Assembly (NCBI GenBank): GCA_016946835.1 | Contig: JACVTC010000011.1 | Coordinates: forward strand, 1,712,501 to 1,776,500 | DNA length: 64,000 nucleotides | DNA from: Neocallimastix lanati (nom. inval.) | Taxonomy: Eukaryota > Neocallimastigomycota > Neocallimastigomycetes > Neocallimastigales > Neocallimastigaceae | Direction: 5' to 3' | In this document: positions 51,120 through 60,655 of the stretch, piece after piece | Layout of the letters: the number at the start of each line of letters is the position of its first letter | Position numbering within the stretch: the stretch's first letter is position 1 | Position numbers and translations under genes: made by a program | Notes under the pieces: generated by a model | Seen by the model: the letters and a program-made list of their open reading frames with translations, nothing else | Told to the model about the DNA's origin: nothing | Database searches by the model: none

Positions 51120-51131
51120 GAAGATTGTCCC
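51120..51131. repeat. Target-site duplication of the intact LINE
   Basis: GAAGATTGTCCC at 51120-51131 and 56081-56092, directly flanking the element. Removing the element and one copy restores the frame of layer D (GRVSEDCP, then KSCPCC). Confidence 0.92.
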
Positions 51132-51135
51132 CCCC

Positions 51136-51858
51136 AATGAAGTGGACTGTTTTTCCAGGTCCATGGAGGGTTGATGGAAAAGGAATAACCTATATCAGGT
51201 GTACTAATTACAGCTTTCTGTGATTCTGATGATAATCAATGGTTATCCTTTCTAAGTGGCTTCTAGTACGAAGAGAGAAATCTGGAATACTGGAAGACTG
51301 TAGAAAGTGAACTTGACGTTCTATAATGTCTTAAACTGGATATGTAGTAACATTGGAGTTGTATAATTAATAATATCATGTAGTTTCTACATATTATCAT
51401 TGTAATGAATCTATTGTATTTTTTACTTTAGCATTATTTTGTATATGTTTTTTTCTATAGTATTATTTATACTCTCATGTAGCTATTGTAAAATGGAAAT
51501 GTAGGAGATTGATTCACTCCAAAGCTTGTGTTTGAGACATTATTTAACGGATGGGAATCTTTTTATAGTTTTTCACAACTATTATTTCATTAACATTTAA
51601 ATTTTATATTATATATGATTATTTTACAGAAATTTTTACATAAAACAGGAATTTATAATTGAAAATCATTAATTAAAAACTAGTCAACACAAAAAGAAAG
51701 AAAAACAAACAAGTTTTAGCAAACAATATACACGAAAGAGAAGACAACAGCAATAAATTTTTATTTTTTTTTAATTTTTTAATTTTTTACTAATTTTATT
51801 TTTTTATTTTTATATTACACTTACCTTTTATTAATATAGATAAGTTTTTTATTTTATT
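51136..51858 (+). promoter_or_regulatory. LINE 5' UTR with conserved 450-bp segment
   Basis: About 51136-51590 is close to identical (roughly nine bases in ten) to the reverse complement of 60105-60530, the 5' end of the minus-strand LINE B. After about 51590 the two diverge. LINEs of this kind usually carry an internal promoter here; that role is inference. Confidence 0.7.
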
Positions 51859-54800
51859 ATGTCAACTATACGAAGAGGTCTGCGACTTTATGGTCCTGAC
51901 CATGATAAATTTGTTTTAATTTTCATTCATGATCTTGAATCTTGGACTGAAAGTAGACTATGGGAATTTTTAAGCAAAAAGATATCAAATTGTAATGTAG
52001 TTGTTCATGGAATCGTTAAAAAACACTATATTAATATGGAAAACTACTTCATCCTAAGAGTTAACTATAATAATTGTACTGATTATTTGAAGGTTATTTA
52101 TTTGATTACTAAGCACTTACCTGTTAAAAGAATAAAATGGAAGATTACTTCAAGGATACGCACATTTAGCAATGTTAATCATAATAGAACCAGGTATTAT
52201 TCTGAACCCTCAATCCCCATCTCTGAAAGCCTCCTGTATGCTAACCCTTTCTCGAATACTAAATATTTCAACCTCTGTATTAGCTGGAACATAAATGGTT
52301 GGAATTCTGAAAAACGTGACGGACTTACCAATTTTAATTCAATCTTTAATCCTATTTGTATTTGTCTTCAAGAAGTCGGTAATAGTTCATTCCTTAACTC
52401 CTTTTCTAACTCATATCCATTCCTTAATCATTATAGAACAGTACTGAGACGTGCGGACAAAAAAATCCCTGGTATGAGGGGCCTTTATATAGGTGTGCAC
52501 TCCTCCTGCCAATTCACTAATGATGATTTTGAATATAGATATATACTCTCAGTAAATATATTCTCTTTTTGGGGTGTCAGATGTTCTTTAGGGAACATTT
52601 ACATCCCTAGCAAAAAACACAAAGACTCTAGAGAAAAAGCGGAAACTGATTTTGCTAATTGGCTTAAGAACCATCAGAATAACCCTTCGGCTATTGTTGG
52701 TGATTTCAACATGACTAAGCAACAACTCAAAGATCTTATTCTTAGAATTTCCCCTCAATGGTTTGTTATGGATATGGTTGGTCATCAATTTACTTGGTCT
52801 AATGGTGGAAAGAATTCTTGTATTGATTTTATAGTAGTGAACGATAAATTAAGAAATTATCTGAATATTGCTTCTGTATGCTACTCTTTTAATGACATCT
52901 CTGACCATTTACCACTTATTCTTTCTTGTAAAAAAATATCTCCTGATGGTTTTGTTACTCCCCCTCGGGATAAACAAGTTAAGTGGTCTAATCGAATTTG
53001 TAGGGATAAACGTGAAGCAATCTTCTCTCATAATAAATTCACATGTTTACTGGATGAATTTGAACATAATGATAATCTAGACTCTAATACAATGGTTAAA
53101 AAACTTCTTGACACAGCAAATAAAATAGGCGATGACATTCAAGCAAGAGTTCCTACAAATTTACAGGGTTCAGCGTTCCATTGTCCTGCTTATATTAAGA
53201 AATTATCACATGAAAAACATTTATTTTATAAAAGGATTAAAAATTTTAAAATTAGTAATGATTTGTCAAATCTTCAAGAATTTTGTGATCTCTCAAAAGA
53301 ATATAGAGTTCTTTCTGATTATATCATTAGTATTAAAAGAAATATTAGGAATATTAGATTTAAAAATTTGATTCATTCCATCGGCGAATGTTTCTTAAAA
53401 AATGATGCCCAGCGTGGTTGGTCTGGACTTAAGAAAATTTCTAAACCTTCTTACTCTCCTTCCCAATCACCTGTATACATTAAAGATAAAGAAGGTAATG
53501 TTCTAGTATCCCAAGAAGATCAACTCAATCGTTTTGCAGAACACTATGAAGAACTTGCTTCTGATATAACTGGTCACAGTCTTAATGAAAATTATTGGAA
53601 AAGAATACTTAATAATTCTTCTACTCCTCAGGAATCATGGGATATTAATCAACCTATTTCCATGTCAGAAATTCATTCAACTGTTCTTTCAATGAAAAAT
53701 AACAAAGCACCTGGTCCTGATGGTATACCTACAGAATTTTTTAAAGCATTTTTTAATTCTGAGAGTAGAAATTCTTCTCAGGATGACTCTAATCAAGAGG
53801 TTACTTATTCCGATTGTGCAAAGTGTCTGTTATTACTTTTTAATAAAATTTGGGATGGTGACTTTCCTAATGAATGGAACTCTGCTTCTATTGTTTCTAT
53901 TCCTAAAAAAGGGGATCTTTCAGATTGTAATAATTATCGTGGTATTTCACTCATCAATGTAGGTTTAAAAATTCTATCAAAAATTGTCACTAAAAGAATA
54001 TCGGACTATGCTTTTTCTAATGGAATAATTAGACCAGAACAGTTTGGTTTTAGAAATAAAGAAGAATGTATTAGTTTATTTGTATCCATTCGTGAAATTT
54101 GTCAAAGAAGAAAATTTAAGGATAAATTTACCTTTCTTGCCTTTCTTGACCTTAAAAAAGCTTATGATTCAGTTCCAATTTACAATATACTTACTAAACT
54201 AAATAATCTTGGTATTCGTGGTAAATGCCTTCAATTCATTACTAATCTATACCTTACCTCGAAAGCTCGTGCAAACTTTAATGGTAAACTTTCAAAAGAA
54301 TTTCCAATACACCGTGGTGTTCGCCAAGGGTGTCCTCTCTCACCTATTTTATTCAATATATTTATCAATGATATTTTTGATAAATGTAAAAGTTATGGTG
54401 TGATTACTGAAAAGAAAAAGTGTTGTGGTGGATTATTTGCTGATGATATTGTATTATTAGCTCCTACAAAATCTTCACTTAAAAACCTTTTGAATATTGC
54501 TCATGATTGGGGTATTAAAAATGAAATGACCTTTGGAATCAATAAATGCGCTACACTAGTTGTTAAACCAAAGAATTTTATACCTTCAAGACATTATGAA
54601 AATCCTACTTTTAGACTTGGTATGAACTATATACCAAGCACTAATCAATATACATATCTTGGTATACCTTTTAATGAATCGTTGGATTTAAAACCTATTA
54701 TTGCTAAGATGAATAGTAAAATTAATTATACAGTTAACTCTTTCTTTAGATTTTTAACCAATAGGAATGTTCCTTTCTACTTTAAAACTCGTATACTAGT

Positions 54801-55944
54801 TTCTTTTGTCCTTAGTTCAGTTCTTTATTATGCTCCCTTACTTGGTTCAAATAAAAAGAATACTGAAAAAGCTCAAACTGCTTTTAATCGAGGTTTGTAT
54901 TGGAGTTTCGGGTTTAAAAATAAAACCTCCAATACTTCAATTTACAATATGTCTAAGGAACTTTCTATACCTCCTATAGCTAGTTTTTGTGCTAAGGCGA
55001 TGATTCGATGCTTTAAAAAGTGGAAAGATTCTTCTTGTATTATTTCTCATTTAGTCAAAAATATACCTACACTTTCTCACTATTCATGGACGAAAAAAGC
55101 ACGGAGTTTAGCAGTACACAAGCACAATAATAAACTTCCTGGAGAAATAAGGAAGTTTTACTGGGAAAATATTCATTATTCAAGCACTCCTGCGATCAGA
55201 TCTACAAAATACAAGAAATTTAAATTTGGTTTTAAAAAATTTATTCAACGTCTATCACTTAAATTTTCACAATTTTCTCTTGGATTTTTTTGGATTGGAC
55301 GAATTAAATGTGGATTCAAATTTGATGTAAAAACGTATGTTAAAAGTAATCTAGTATCAGAAAATTGCCCAACATACTGCCCTTGTTGTGGTGAGAGTAA
55401 CAGCATTCCTAGTTTTACACACTGGATACTTTTATGTCCTAAATTTGAAGAATTTAGGCAACATTTCATTCCCTTTGTTGATGAAATTTTTATTAATTTT
55501 TCTCTAATTGTTCATGAGAAATCATTGAACATTCCTGATGATAAAGAGGAAGATTTTGATGATAATATCAATTTTTACGTGCTGTGTCTCCTTCTTGGCG
55601 GAAATGCAGTATTTGAAATCTTAAAGATCGGTTCGGGGGAAAGAAGGCGATATATTAATAATATTTTTCAATCACCTTCGAACGAGTCTTCTTTCCCGAT
55701 TTCATATTTTGTGGGGCTTGCGGAATTCCTTACTAACGTTATGCCTATTGTGATTGGTGATTTTTACACCATGATCGATTTGTATAGTGTTAGACCTACC
55801 GTTGTCAAGAGCGTCGACGTCGTAACGATAAGGCAAAGAAGAAATTCTGATACAGATTCGAATGATAATTTTCATCCACATGGAGTTATCTTCGATGAAT
55901 GGGAAGAGTTAGAGGCCTTTTCGTCCTCGAATCTCATAACGTAG
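51859..55944 (+). CDS. LINE polyprotein: endonuclease plus reverse transcriptase
   Basis: A 1361-aa protein that would nick target DNA and copy its own RNA there. Residues 1-120 form an N-terminal domain (LIFIHDLESW, LWEFLSKKI, ENYFILRVNYNN) that is also present in LINEs B and C; its sheet-helix pattern could be RRM-like. The APE-type endonuclease spans about 138-352, with SWNINGWN (141), QEVG, GDFNM (281) and SDHLPL (348). Reverse transcriptase spans about 590-900: NNKAPGPDGIPTEF (615), FLDLKKAYDS, GVRQGCPLSPILF and FADDIV (860). A Cys/His cluster (CPTYCPCCG...HWILLCP, about 1169-1195) follows. All catalytic residues that can be judged are present. No separate ORF1 was seen upstream. Clade is uncertain (L1/Tad-like). 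Confidence 0.93.
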   Translation: MSTIRRGLRLYGPDHDKFVLIFIHDLESWTESRLWEFLSKKISNCNVVVHGIVKKHYINMENYFILRVNYNNCTDYLKVIYLITKHLPVKRIKWKITSRIRTFSNVNHNRTRYYSEPSIPISESLLYANPFSNTKYFNLCISWNINGWNSEKRDGLTNFNSIFNPICICLQEVGNSSFLNSFSNSYPFLNHYRTVLRRADKKIPGMRGLYIGVHSSCQFTNDDFEYRYILSVNIFSFWGVRCSLGNIYIPSKKHKDSREKAETDFANWLKNHQNNPSAIVGDFNMTKQQLKDLILRISPQWFVMDMVGHQFTWSNGGKNSCIDFIVVNDKLRNYLNIASVCYSFNDISDHLPLILSCKKISPDGFVTPPRDKQVKWSNRICRDKREAIFSHNKFTCLLDEFEHNDNLDSNTMVKKLLDTANKIGDDIQARVPTNLQGSAFHCPAYIKKLSHEKHLFYKRIKNFKISNDLSNLQEFCDLSKEYRVLSDYIISIKRNIRNIRFKNLIHSIGECFLKNDAQRGWSGLKKISKPSYSPSQSPVYIKDKEGNVLVSQEDQLNRFAEHYEELASDITGHSLNENYWKRILNNSSTPQESWDINQPISMSEIHSTVLSMKNNKAPGPDGIPTEFFKAFFNSESRNSSQDDSNQEVTYSDCAKCLLLLFNKIWDGDFPNEWNSASIVSIPKKGDLSDCNNYRGISLINVGLKILSKIVTKRISDYAFSNGIIRPEQFGFRNKEECISLFVSIREICQRRKFKDKFTFLAFLDLKKAYDSVPIYNILTKLNNLGIRGKCLQFITNLYLTSKARANFNGKLSKEFPIHRGVRQGCPLSPILFNIFINDIFDKCKSYGVITEKKKCCGGLFADDIVLLAPTKSSLKNLLNIAHDWGIKNEMTFGINKCATLVVKPKNFIPSRHYENPTFRLGMNYIPSTNQYTYLGIPFNESLDLKPIIAKMNSKINYTVNSFFRFLTNRNVPFYFKTRILVSFVLSSVLYYAPLLGSNKKNTEKAQTAFNRGLYWSFGFKNKTSNTSIYNMSKELSIPPIASFCAKAMIRCFKKWKDSSCIISHLVKNIPTLSHYSWTKKARSLAVHKHNNKLPGEIRKFYWENIHYSSTPAIRSTKYKKFKFGFKKFIQRLSLKFSQFSLGFFWIGRIKCGFKFDVKTYVKSNLVSENCPTYCPCCGESNSIPSFTHWILLCPKFEEFRQHFIPFVDEIFINFSLIVHEKSLNIPDDKEEDFDDNINFYVLCLLLGGNAVFEILKIGSGERRRYINNIFQSPSNESSFPISYFVGLAEFLTNVMPIVIGDFYTMIDLYSVRPTVVKSVDVVTIRQRRNSDTDSNDNFHPHGVIFDEWEELEAFSSSNLIT

Positions 55945-56034
55945 TTTTTTAATATTAATATAAAAAATAATTTCATGTATTTAAATTTCATGTATTTTTT
56001 AAAAAAAATATTATTAAATAAAGTTTATTCCTAG

Positions 56035-56080
<46 letters not shown>

Positions 56081-56082
<2 letters not shown>

Positions 56083-56719
56083 AGATTGTCCCAAGTCTTG
56101 CCCCTGTTGTGGCGAAGATAAACAATCTTTTGAACATTGGATTTTTAAATGCAATACTCTTCTATCTTTTAGATGGAATTCTTTAAATTTCATCGATGAT
56201 CTCTATGTTTTGTTCGCTAGGAAGATTAGAGTGTTAAATCATCTTTTTTCCTATGACTCTATTTCTGATTCTAATGATTATATCAATCGAAATGTATCTC
56301 ATTTAAAGTCCCACCAAGAAGGAACAAAAATATATGAGATACATTTCGATAGTGGGGAACAGAAACAATTAAATAAACTACTTTTCAAGGGTTCATCTGA
56401 GTCACTTGTTAAGAATTCCGCCAAGCCCACAATTTTTGGAACAAGTGCAATACCTATCATAAGTAGTTCGTTTGAGCTATTATTTGATAGGTATTGCAAA
56501 ATACCAAACTTATCCAAGAGCGTCGACGTCGTACTGATAAGGCATAATGATAATACAGGATCAGTATCTATTTCTACGAAGGGTGAATCTTGCCCTAGTA
56601 GTTCAATAGATGATGAATCCGGGGAGAGTTTAGTGGACACCACACTATCTATTTTAAAGATGTTACTTCTAGGTTTTATTTCTTTTTTATTTGTTAGGAA
56701 GGGAAAAATTCCCGCATAG
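56081..56719 (+). pseudogene. C-terminal coding remnant of LINE layer D with two micro-inversions
   Basis: Encodes CPKSCPCCGEDKQSFEHW and continues open to the stop at 56717-56719. Compared with LINE C and LINE A, two short stretches read backwards: about 56288-56335 and 56411-56440. Normal sequence resumes after each (SAIPIIS.SFELLFDRYCKI). The protein end carries a hydrophobic stretch (LSILKMLLLGFISFLFVRKG). Confidence 0.82.
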
Positions 56720-56961
56720 TACAACTTACTGAAATACATAGTATTTTCGAGCTTTTTTATTTTTTTATTTTTTAAATTTTTTATTTTTAATTTCAAATGT
56801 ACTTTTCACCTACATGTATTTTTTAAAATAAAATTTAATAAAGTTTTGGAAGTGTATTCTCTTCCCTGTCTAAAAAAAAAAAAAAAAAAAAAAATTCAAT
56901 TCGAGAAATTTGTCAAAGGTGTAAAAACAATAATAAACTTACCTTGCTTTTCTAGATTTGA

Positions 56962-57597
56962 ACAGTATAGAAGAAATTAAAGAAGCAATTTTAGTTATTC
57001 CAAATTATAAAGCTTCAGGCCCGGATGGAATTCCTATTGAATTTTATTAAGCTTTAATTCCTCAGGGGCTAGCGCAATGTTTTTTTTGTTTTTTTTTTTT
57101 TATTTTTTTTATCTTTTTTTTTTTTTTTATTACATGTATTTTTTTTTTTCAAATATTTAATTAATAAAGATGAAACAAGTTTGCCGCCGTTAAAAAAAAA
57201 GAAAAAAAAAAATTAATTCCTCCGGATGACGAAAATTCAGTTCATTGGTTAATTGATTGTCCTTTTTTCAATCATATTCGTAGTAAAGTTAATGATAAAA
57301 TTTTATTTTTATATAATGCTTTTTACTGTGGCAACCTAACAAATGATATAGTTAATAGTAATAATGATAATAGTAATAGTAATAATAGTAATAGTAATAA
57401 TAGTAATAGTAATAATAGTTATAGTAATATTAGTAATAGTATTTTTAGTAATGTTAGTAATAGTATTGAAAATAATGTGAAAATAATGTGTATATTGATT
57501 CTAGTGTGTGTGAAAAAGTGTTTAATTTCCTTCTTGGAGGTCGAAGTATTAATAACAGTACAAAGGAATGGAAGGATCTATTTAAGTGCCAGATGAA
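56962..57597 (+). mobile_element. LINE remnant F with internal deletion
   Basis: Starts at NSIEEIKEAILVIPNYKASG and PDGIPIEFY (reverse transcriptase start motif), then jumps to DDENSVHWLIDCPFFNHIRS, the C-terminal Cys/His end of a LINE, so the body of the enzyme is missing. A Ser-Asn repeat run (57354-57460) follows, then a VCEKVFNFLLGG segment comparable to the LLLGG stretch of LINE A. It ends abruptly where LINE B begins. It is interrupted by a short insertion at 57064-57212. Confidence 0.72.
57064..57212 (+). mobile_element. Very short LINE 3'-end insertion
   Basis: About 150 bp: T-rich sequence, AATTAATAAAGATGAAAC, GTTTGCCGCCG, then an A-rich tail. It is flanked by TTAATTCCTC at 57054-57063 and 57213-57222. 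It differs from the other LINE 3' ends in the window, so another family supplied it. Confidence 0.72.
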
Positions 57598-60532
57598 TTC
57601 AGGTGCTTTTAAATTACTATTTAATTTGGATTGTATAGGTTTCAATGATAAAGATTCATCAAAAGGAATAACAAGATAAATATAGTTGTTAGTTTTAGGT
57701 AATTTGTTACTACCAATAAAGAAAGATAGATCTTCATAATTTATCGGTTTAACAAAGTTAAGCGATTTTACAACAAGAGTAGCACACTTATTAATTCCAA
57801 AAGTCATTTCATTCTTAATAGCCCATTCATGAATTTTATTCAAAATTTTCTTAAGAGCCTGTTTAGATGAAGCAACTAAAACAATATCATCCGCAAAAAG
57901 TCCACCACAACAATATTGAGATTCTAAATTTACACTATACTTATCACAATTATCCAGTATATCATTAATGAACAAATTGAATAAAATAGGAGATAGAGGG
58001 CATCCTTGTCTAACACCACGATTAATCGAAAATTCTTCTGAGAGATTACCATTAAAAAAAGCACGAGCTTTAGAGGATAGATAAAGATTCTTTAAAAACA
58101 TATGACATTTACCTCTAATACCTAAGCTATATAATTTAGTCAAAATATTTAAGATAGGTACTATTATAGGCTTTTTTAAGATCGAGAAAAGCAAGATAAG
58201 TAAAATTTCCTTGAAATTTTCTTCTTTGACATATTTCTCTAATTGAAATATATAAACTTATGCATTCTTCTTTATTTCTAAATCCAAATTGTTCAGGTCT
58301 AACAAATTTATGTTCAAAGGCATATTTAGCAATTCTATTAGTAACAATCTTTGAAATAATTTTTAAGCCAACATTCATAAGAGAAATATCACAAAAATTA
58401 TTGCAATCTGAAACATCTCCTTTTTTTGGAATTGATATTATAGAAGCCGAATTCTACCCTTCAGGGAAATCACCAGCTCAGATTTTGTTAAATAATGAAA
58501 GTAAACATTAGCACAATTAGAGTAATGAACAACTGAAGAATCATCTTGATTATCGGATAAATCAGATTTACTAAAGAAGGCTTTAAAAAATTCAATAGGA
58601 ATGCCATCGGAGCTAGGAACTTTATTATTTTTCATATCAAGCACAATATTTTGAATTTCTTCCATAGTAATAGGATCATTAATATTCTAAGTAGGATTAT
58701 TATTAGGATTAGTTCTAAATAAATTTACCCAGTATTCATTATCCAGACTATGTTGAGTAACATCAGAAGCTAGTTCACTATAACGTTCAGCAAATCGATT
58801 CAATTGAACTACCATTCCGAGCCCAGGTGAAATCGAGACCCGATAAGGTTTTTGTGAACCACTGATGAGATGATTTATTAAGTAATCTTTCTAATTGAGA
58901 TTTAGACATATTAAAGTCACCTACAAGAATAGAAGGTGTATTAGTATGTTTCTTTATCCAATTAGTAATTTTTGAAAAGGCATTCGTTCTTTCTTCCTTA
59001 TGAGTGACCGTAGGAACATAAATATTACCAATAGTGCATTTAATTCTCCAAAAAGAAGTAATATTGACAGAAATGATATACTTATATTCAAAAGAATCAG
59101 GAGAAAATGAACAAGAACGATGTACACTTATACTAAGACCTTTCATACCAGGTATATTTGGACCAGCTCTTCGTAAAATTGTATTATAGTGACAAAGAAA
59201 TGGGTAATTATTTGAATGTACATTAAGGTATTGGCTATTACTGACTTCTTTCAAGCAAATACAGATAGGTTTAAAAATTTCATTAAAGTATCTAATACCG
59301 TCACGTTTTTTGGCATTCCATCCATTAATGTTCCAACTGACACAAAGACTGAAGAATTGAGTAGACGGTGAGTAAATACTACTATAAAGAAAATCTTTTA
59401 TCATTGATTTAATTTCAAAAGAAGAAAATTTATTGTTGAATTTCTTAACATAACTGAAAGTTCTAATTTTGTCGGTTTTGATCCAATTAATTTTGTATAT
59501 AGGAAGGCATCTAGTAAGAAGAAATAAAATATTTAGATAATAAGTGAGTTTATTATAGTTAATCCTTAAAATGAAGTAATTTTCCATATTAGGTGTGTGT
59601 TTTTTTTGTAATTCCACGAACTATTTCATTGTAATTGGAAATATGCTTACTAAGAAATTTCCAAAGTTTATTAACAGACCATGATTGAAGATCATGTATA
59701 AAGATATGAATGAAATCTTTATTCTGAATATCGTATCTTCGAAGGCCTCGCCGCAAAACAGGTTTAGTTGCTGAATTTGAAGAAGTATTATCCATTTCAA
59801 GAAAGCCTAAAAAAGTAAAATAAAAAAAGAATAAAATAAAAAAAAAATAATAATAATAAAAAATAGATAAAAAAAATTTTTTTTTTTAATATATATAATA
59901 TATAATAAAATAAAAATAAAAATAAAAGAGAACGTAAATTCCCTTTAAATAGTTTAAAAAAAATATTGGTGTTGAATATATGAAAGCTTGAATTATATAG
60001 TTGTTCTTGATGATTTTATAGTTTTGTGATTTTGTAAATAATTGATTTTATCCAGTATTGCTGTTTTTAAAAAAGAAAAAAATATTAGTAGAGAAAGACT
60101 ATAAAAAAGATTCCCATCCGTTAAATAATGTTTTAAACACAAGCTTTGAAGTGAATCAATCTCATACATTTCCATTTTACAATAGCTACATGAAAGTATA
60201 AATAATACAATAGAAAAATACATATACAAAATAATGCTAAAGTAAAAAAATTCAATAGATTCAATATAATGATAATATGTAGAAACTACATGATATTATT
60301 AATTATACAATTCCAATGTTACTATATATCCAACTTAAAACAATATAAAGCATCAGGTCCTCTTTCTACAGTCTTCCAGTATTCTAGTTTACTCTCTCCG
60401 TACTTTAGAAAGGATAACCATCGATTATCATCAGAATCACAGAAAGCTGCAAACAGTACACCTGATATAGGCTATTCCTTTTCCATCAACCCTCCATGAA
60501 CCTGGAAAAACAGTCCACTTCATCGGGTACTC
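57598..60532 (-). mobile_element. Defective LINE B (minus strand)
   Basis: 5' end at about 60532 (CCCGATGAAGTGGACTG), 5' UTR to 59796. Coding starts at 59795 (MDNTSSNSATKPVLRRGLRR), shifts frame near 59600, then continues through the endonuclease (SWNINGWNAKK, GDFNMSKSQL, DFTWARNG). At about 58806-58813 it jumps to the linker before the reverse transcriptase (QLNRFAERYSELASD), losing roughly 240 codons. The RT part (NNKVPSSDGIPIEF, FGFRNKEECISL, LDLKKAYNS, GVRQGCPLSPILF, FADDIVLVAS) has further frameshifts. The copy ends at 57598 inside the region after the RT, without 3' UTR or poly-A. Non-functional. Confidence 0.88.
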
Positions 60533-60655
60533 AATATATAGTAAAAAATATTATTATCATAATCCTTTTCTAAATCTAAAGAACCATCCATGGACTTGGA
60601 AAAGCAGTCTCATTGGGGCAAGCACTCCTAGTCAAATGCCTTTTTCAAATCTAGA
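60533..60655 (-). mobile_element. Small LINE pieces between LINE B and LINE C
   Basis: On the minus strand, 60655-60632 reads CTAGATTTGAAAAAGGCATT (reverse transcriptase LDLKKAF). It then joins, at about 60628, a LINE 5' end (CCCCAATGAGACTGCTTTTC, CAAGTCCATGGATGG). Next comes LDLEKDYDNN, possibly another RT motif A scrap, before the 5' end of LINE B. Confidence 0.6.

Larger units (their letters stand above)
51132..56080 (+). mobile_element. Full-length LINE (layer A), about 4.95 kb
   Basis: A non-LTR retrotransposon complete from its 5' end (a short C-run, then AATGAAGTGGACTG) to its poly-A tail at about 56039-56080. It has one uninterrupted ORF, a roughly 720-bp 5' UTR, a short 3' UTR with AATAAAG near 56020, and flanking 12-bp duplications. 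It is the youngest layer in the nest and the only intact coding copy in the window, so it may be active or only recently silenced. Confidence 0.92.
51035..56894 (+). mobile_element. 5'-truncated LINE (layer D), interrupted by the intact LINE
   Basis: The first part, 51035-51131, encodes SWIICLRCGYKYNTTIAIRM and GRVSED. The second, 56081-56894, resumes with the Cys cluster (CPKSCPCCGEDKQSFEHW) and ends in TAATAAAG, a GTCTA motif and poly-A (56873-56894). It belongs to the same lineage as the minus-strand copy at 60656-63670. The 5' truncation close to the C-terminal domain is usual for target-primed reverse transcription. Confidence 0.85.
50982..56961 (+). mobile_element. Oldest LINE layer (E), split by the nested insertions
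   Basis: Only two pieces remain. 50982-51034 encodes FGFRNKEESASLFISIR and 56895-56961 continues with IREICQRCKNN and, after a shift, YLAFLDL. Together they match the reverse transcriptase stretch FGFRNKEECISLF...REICQRRK...FLAFLDL of the intact LINE. The pieces share TTCAATTCGAGA at the break, the duplication left by the next layer. Everything before and after is missing. Confidence 0.78.

Noticed and set aside
56299-56796. 165-codon minus-strand frame
   Set aside because: Antisense shadow of the LINE layer D C-terminal region.
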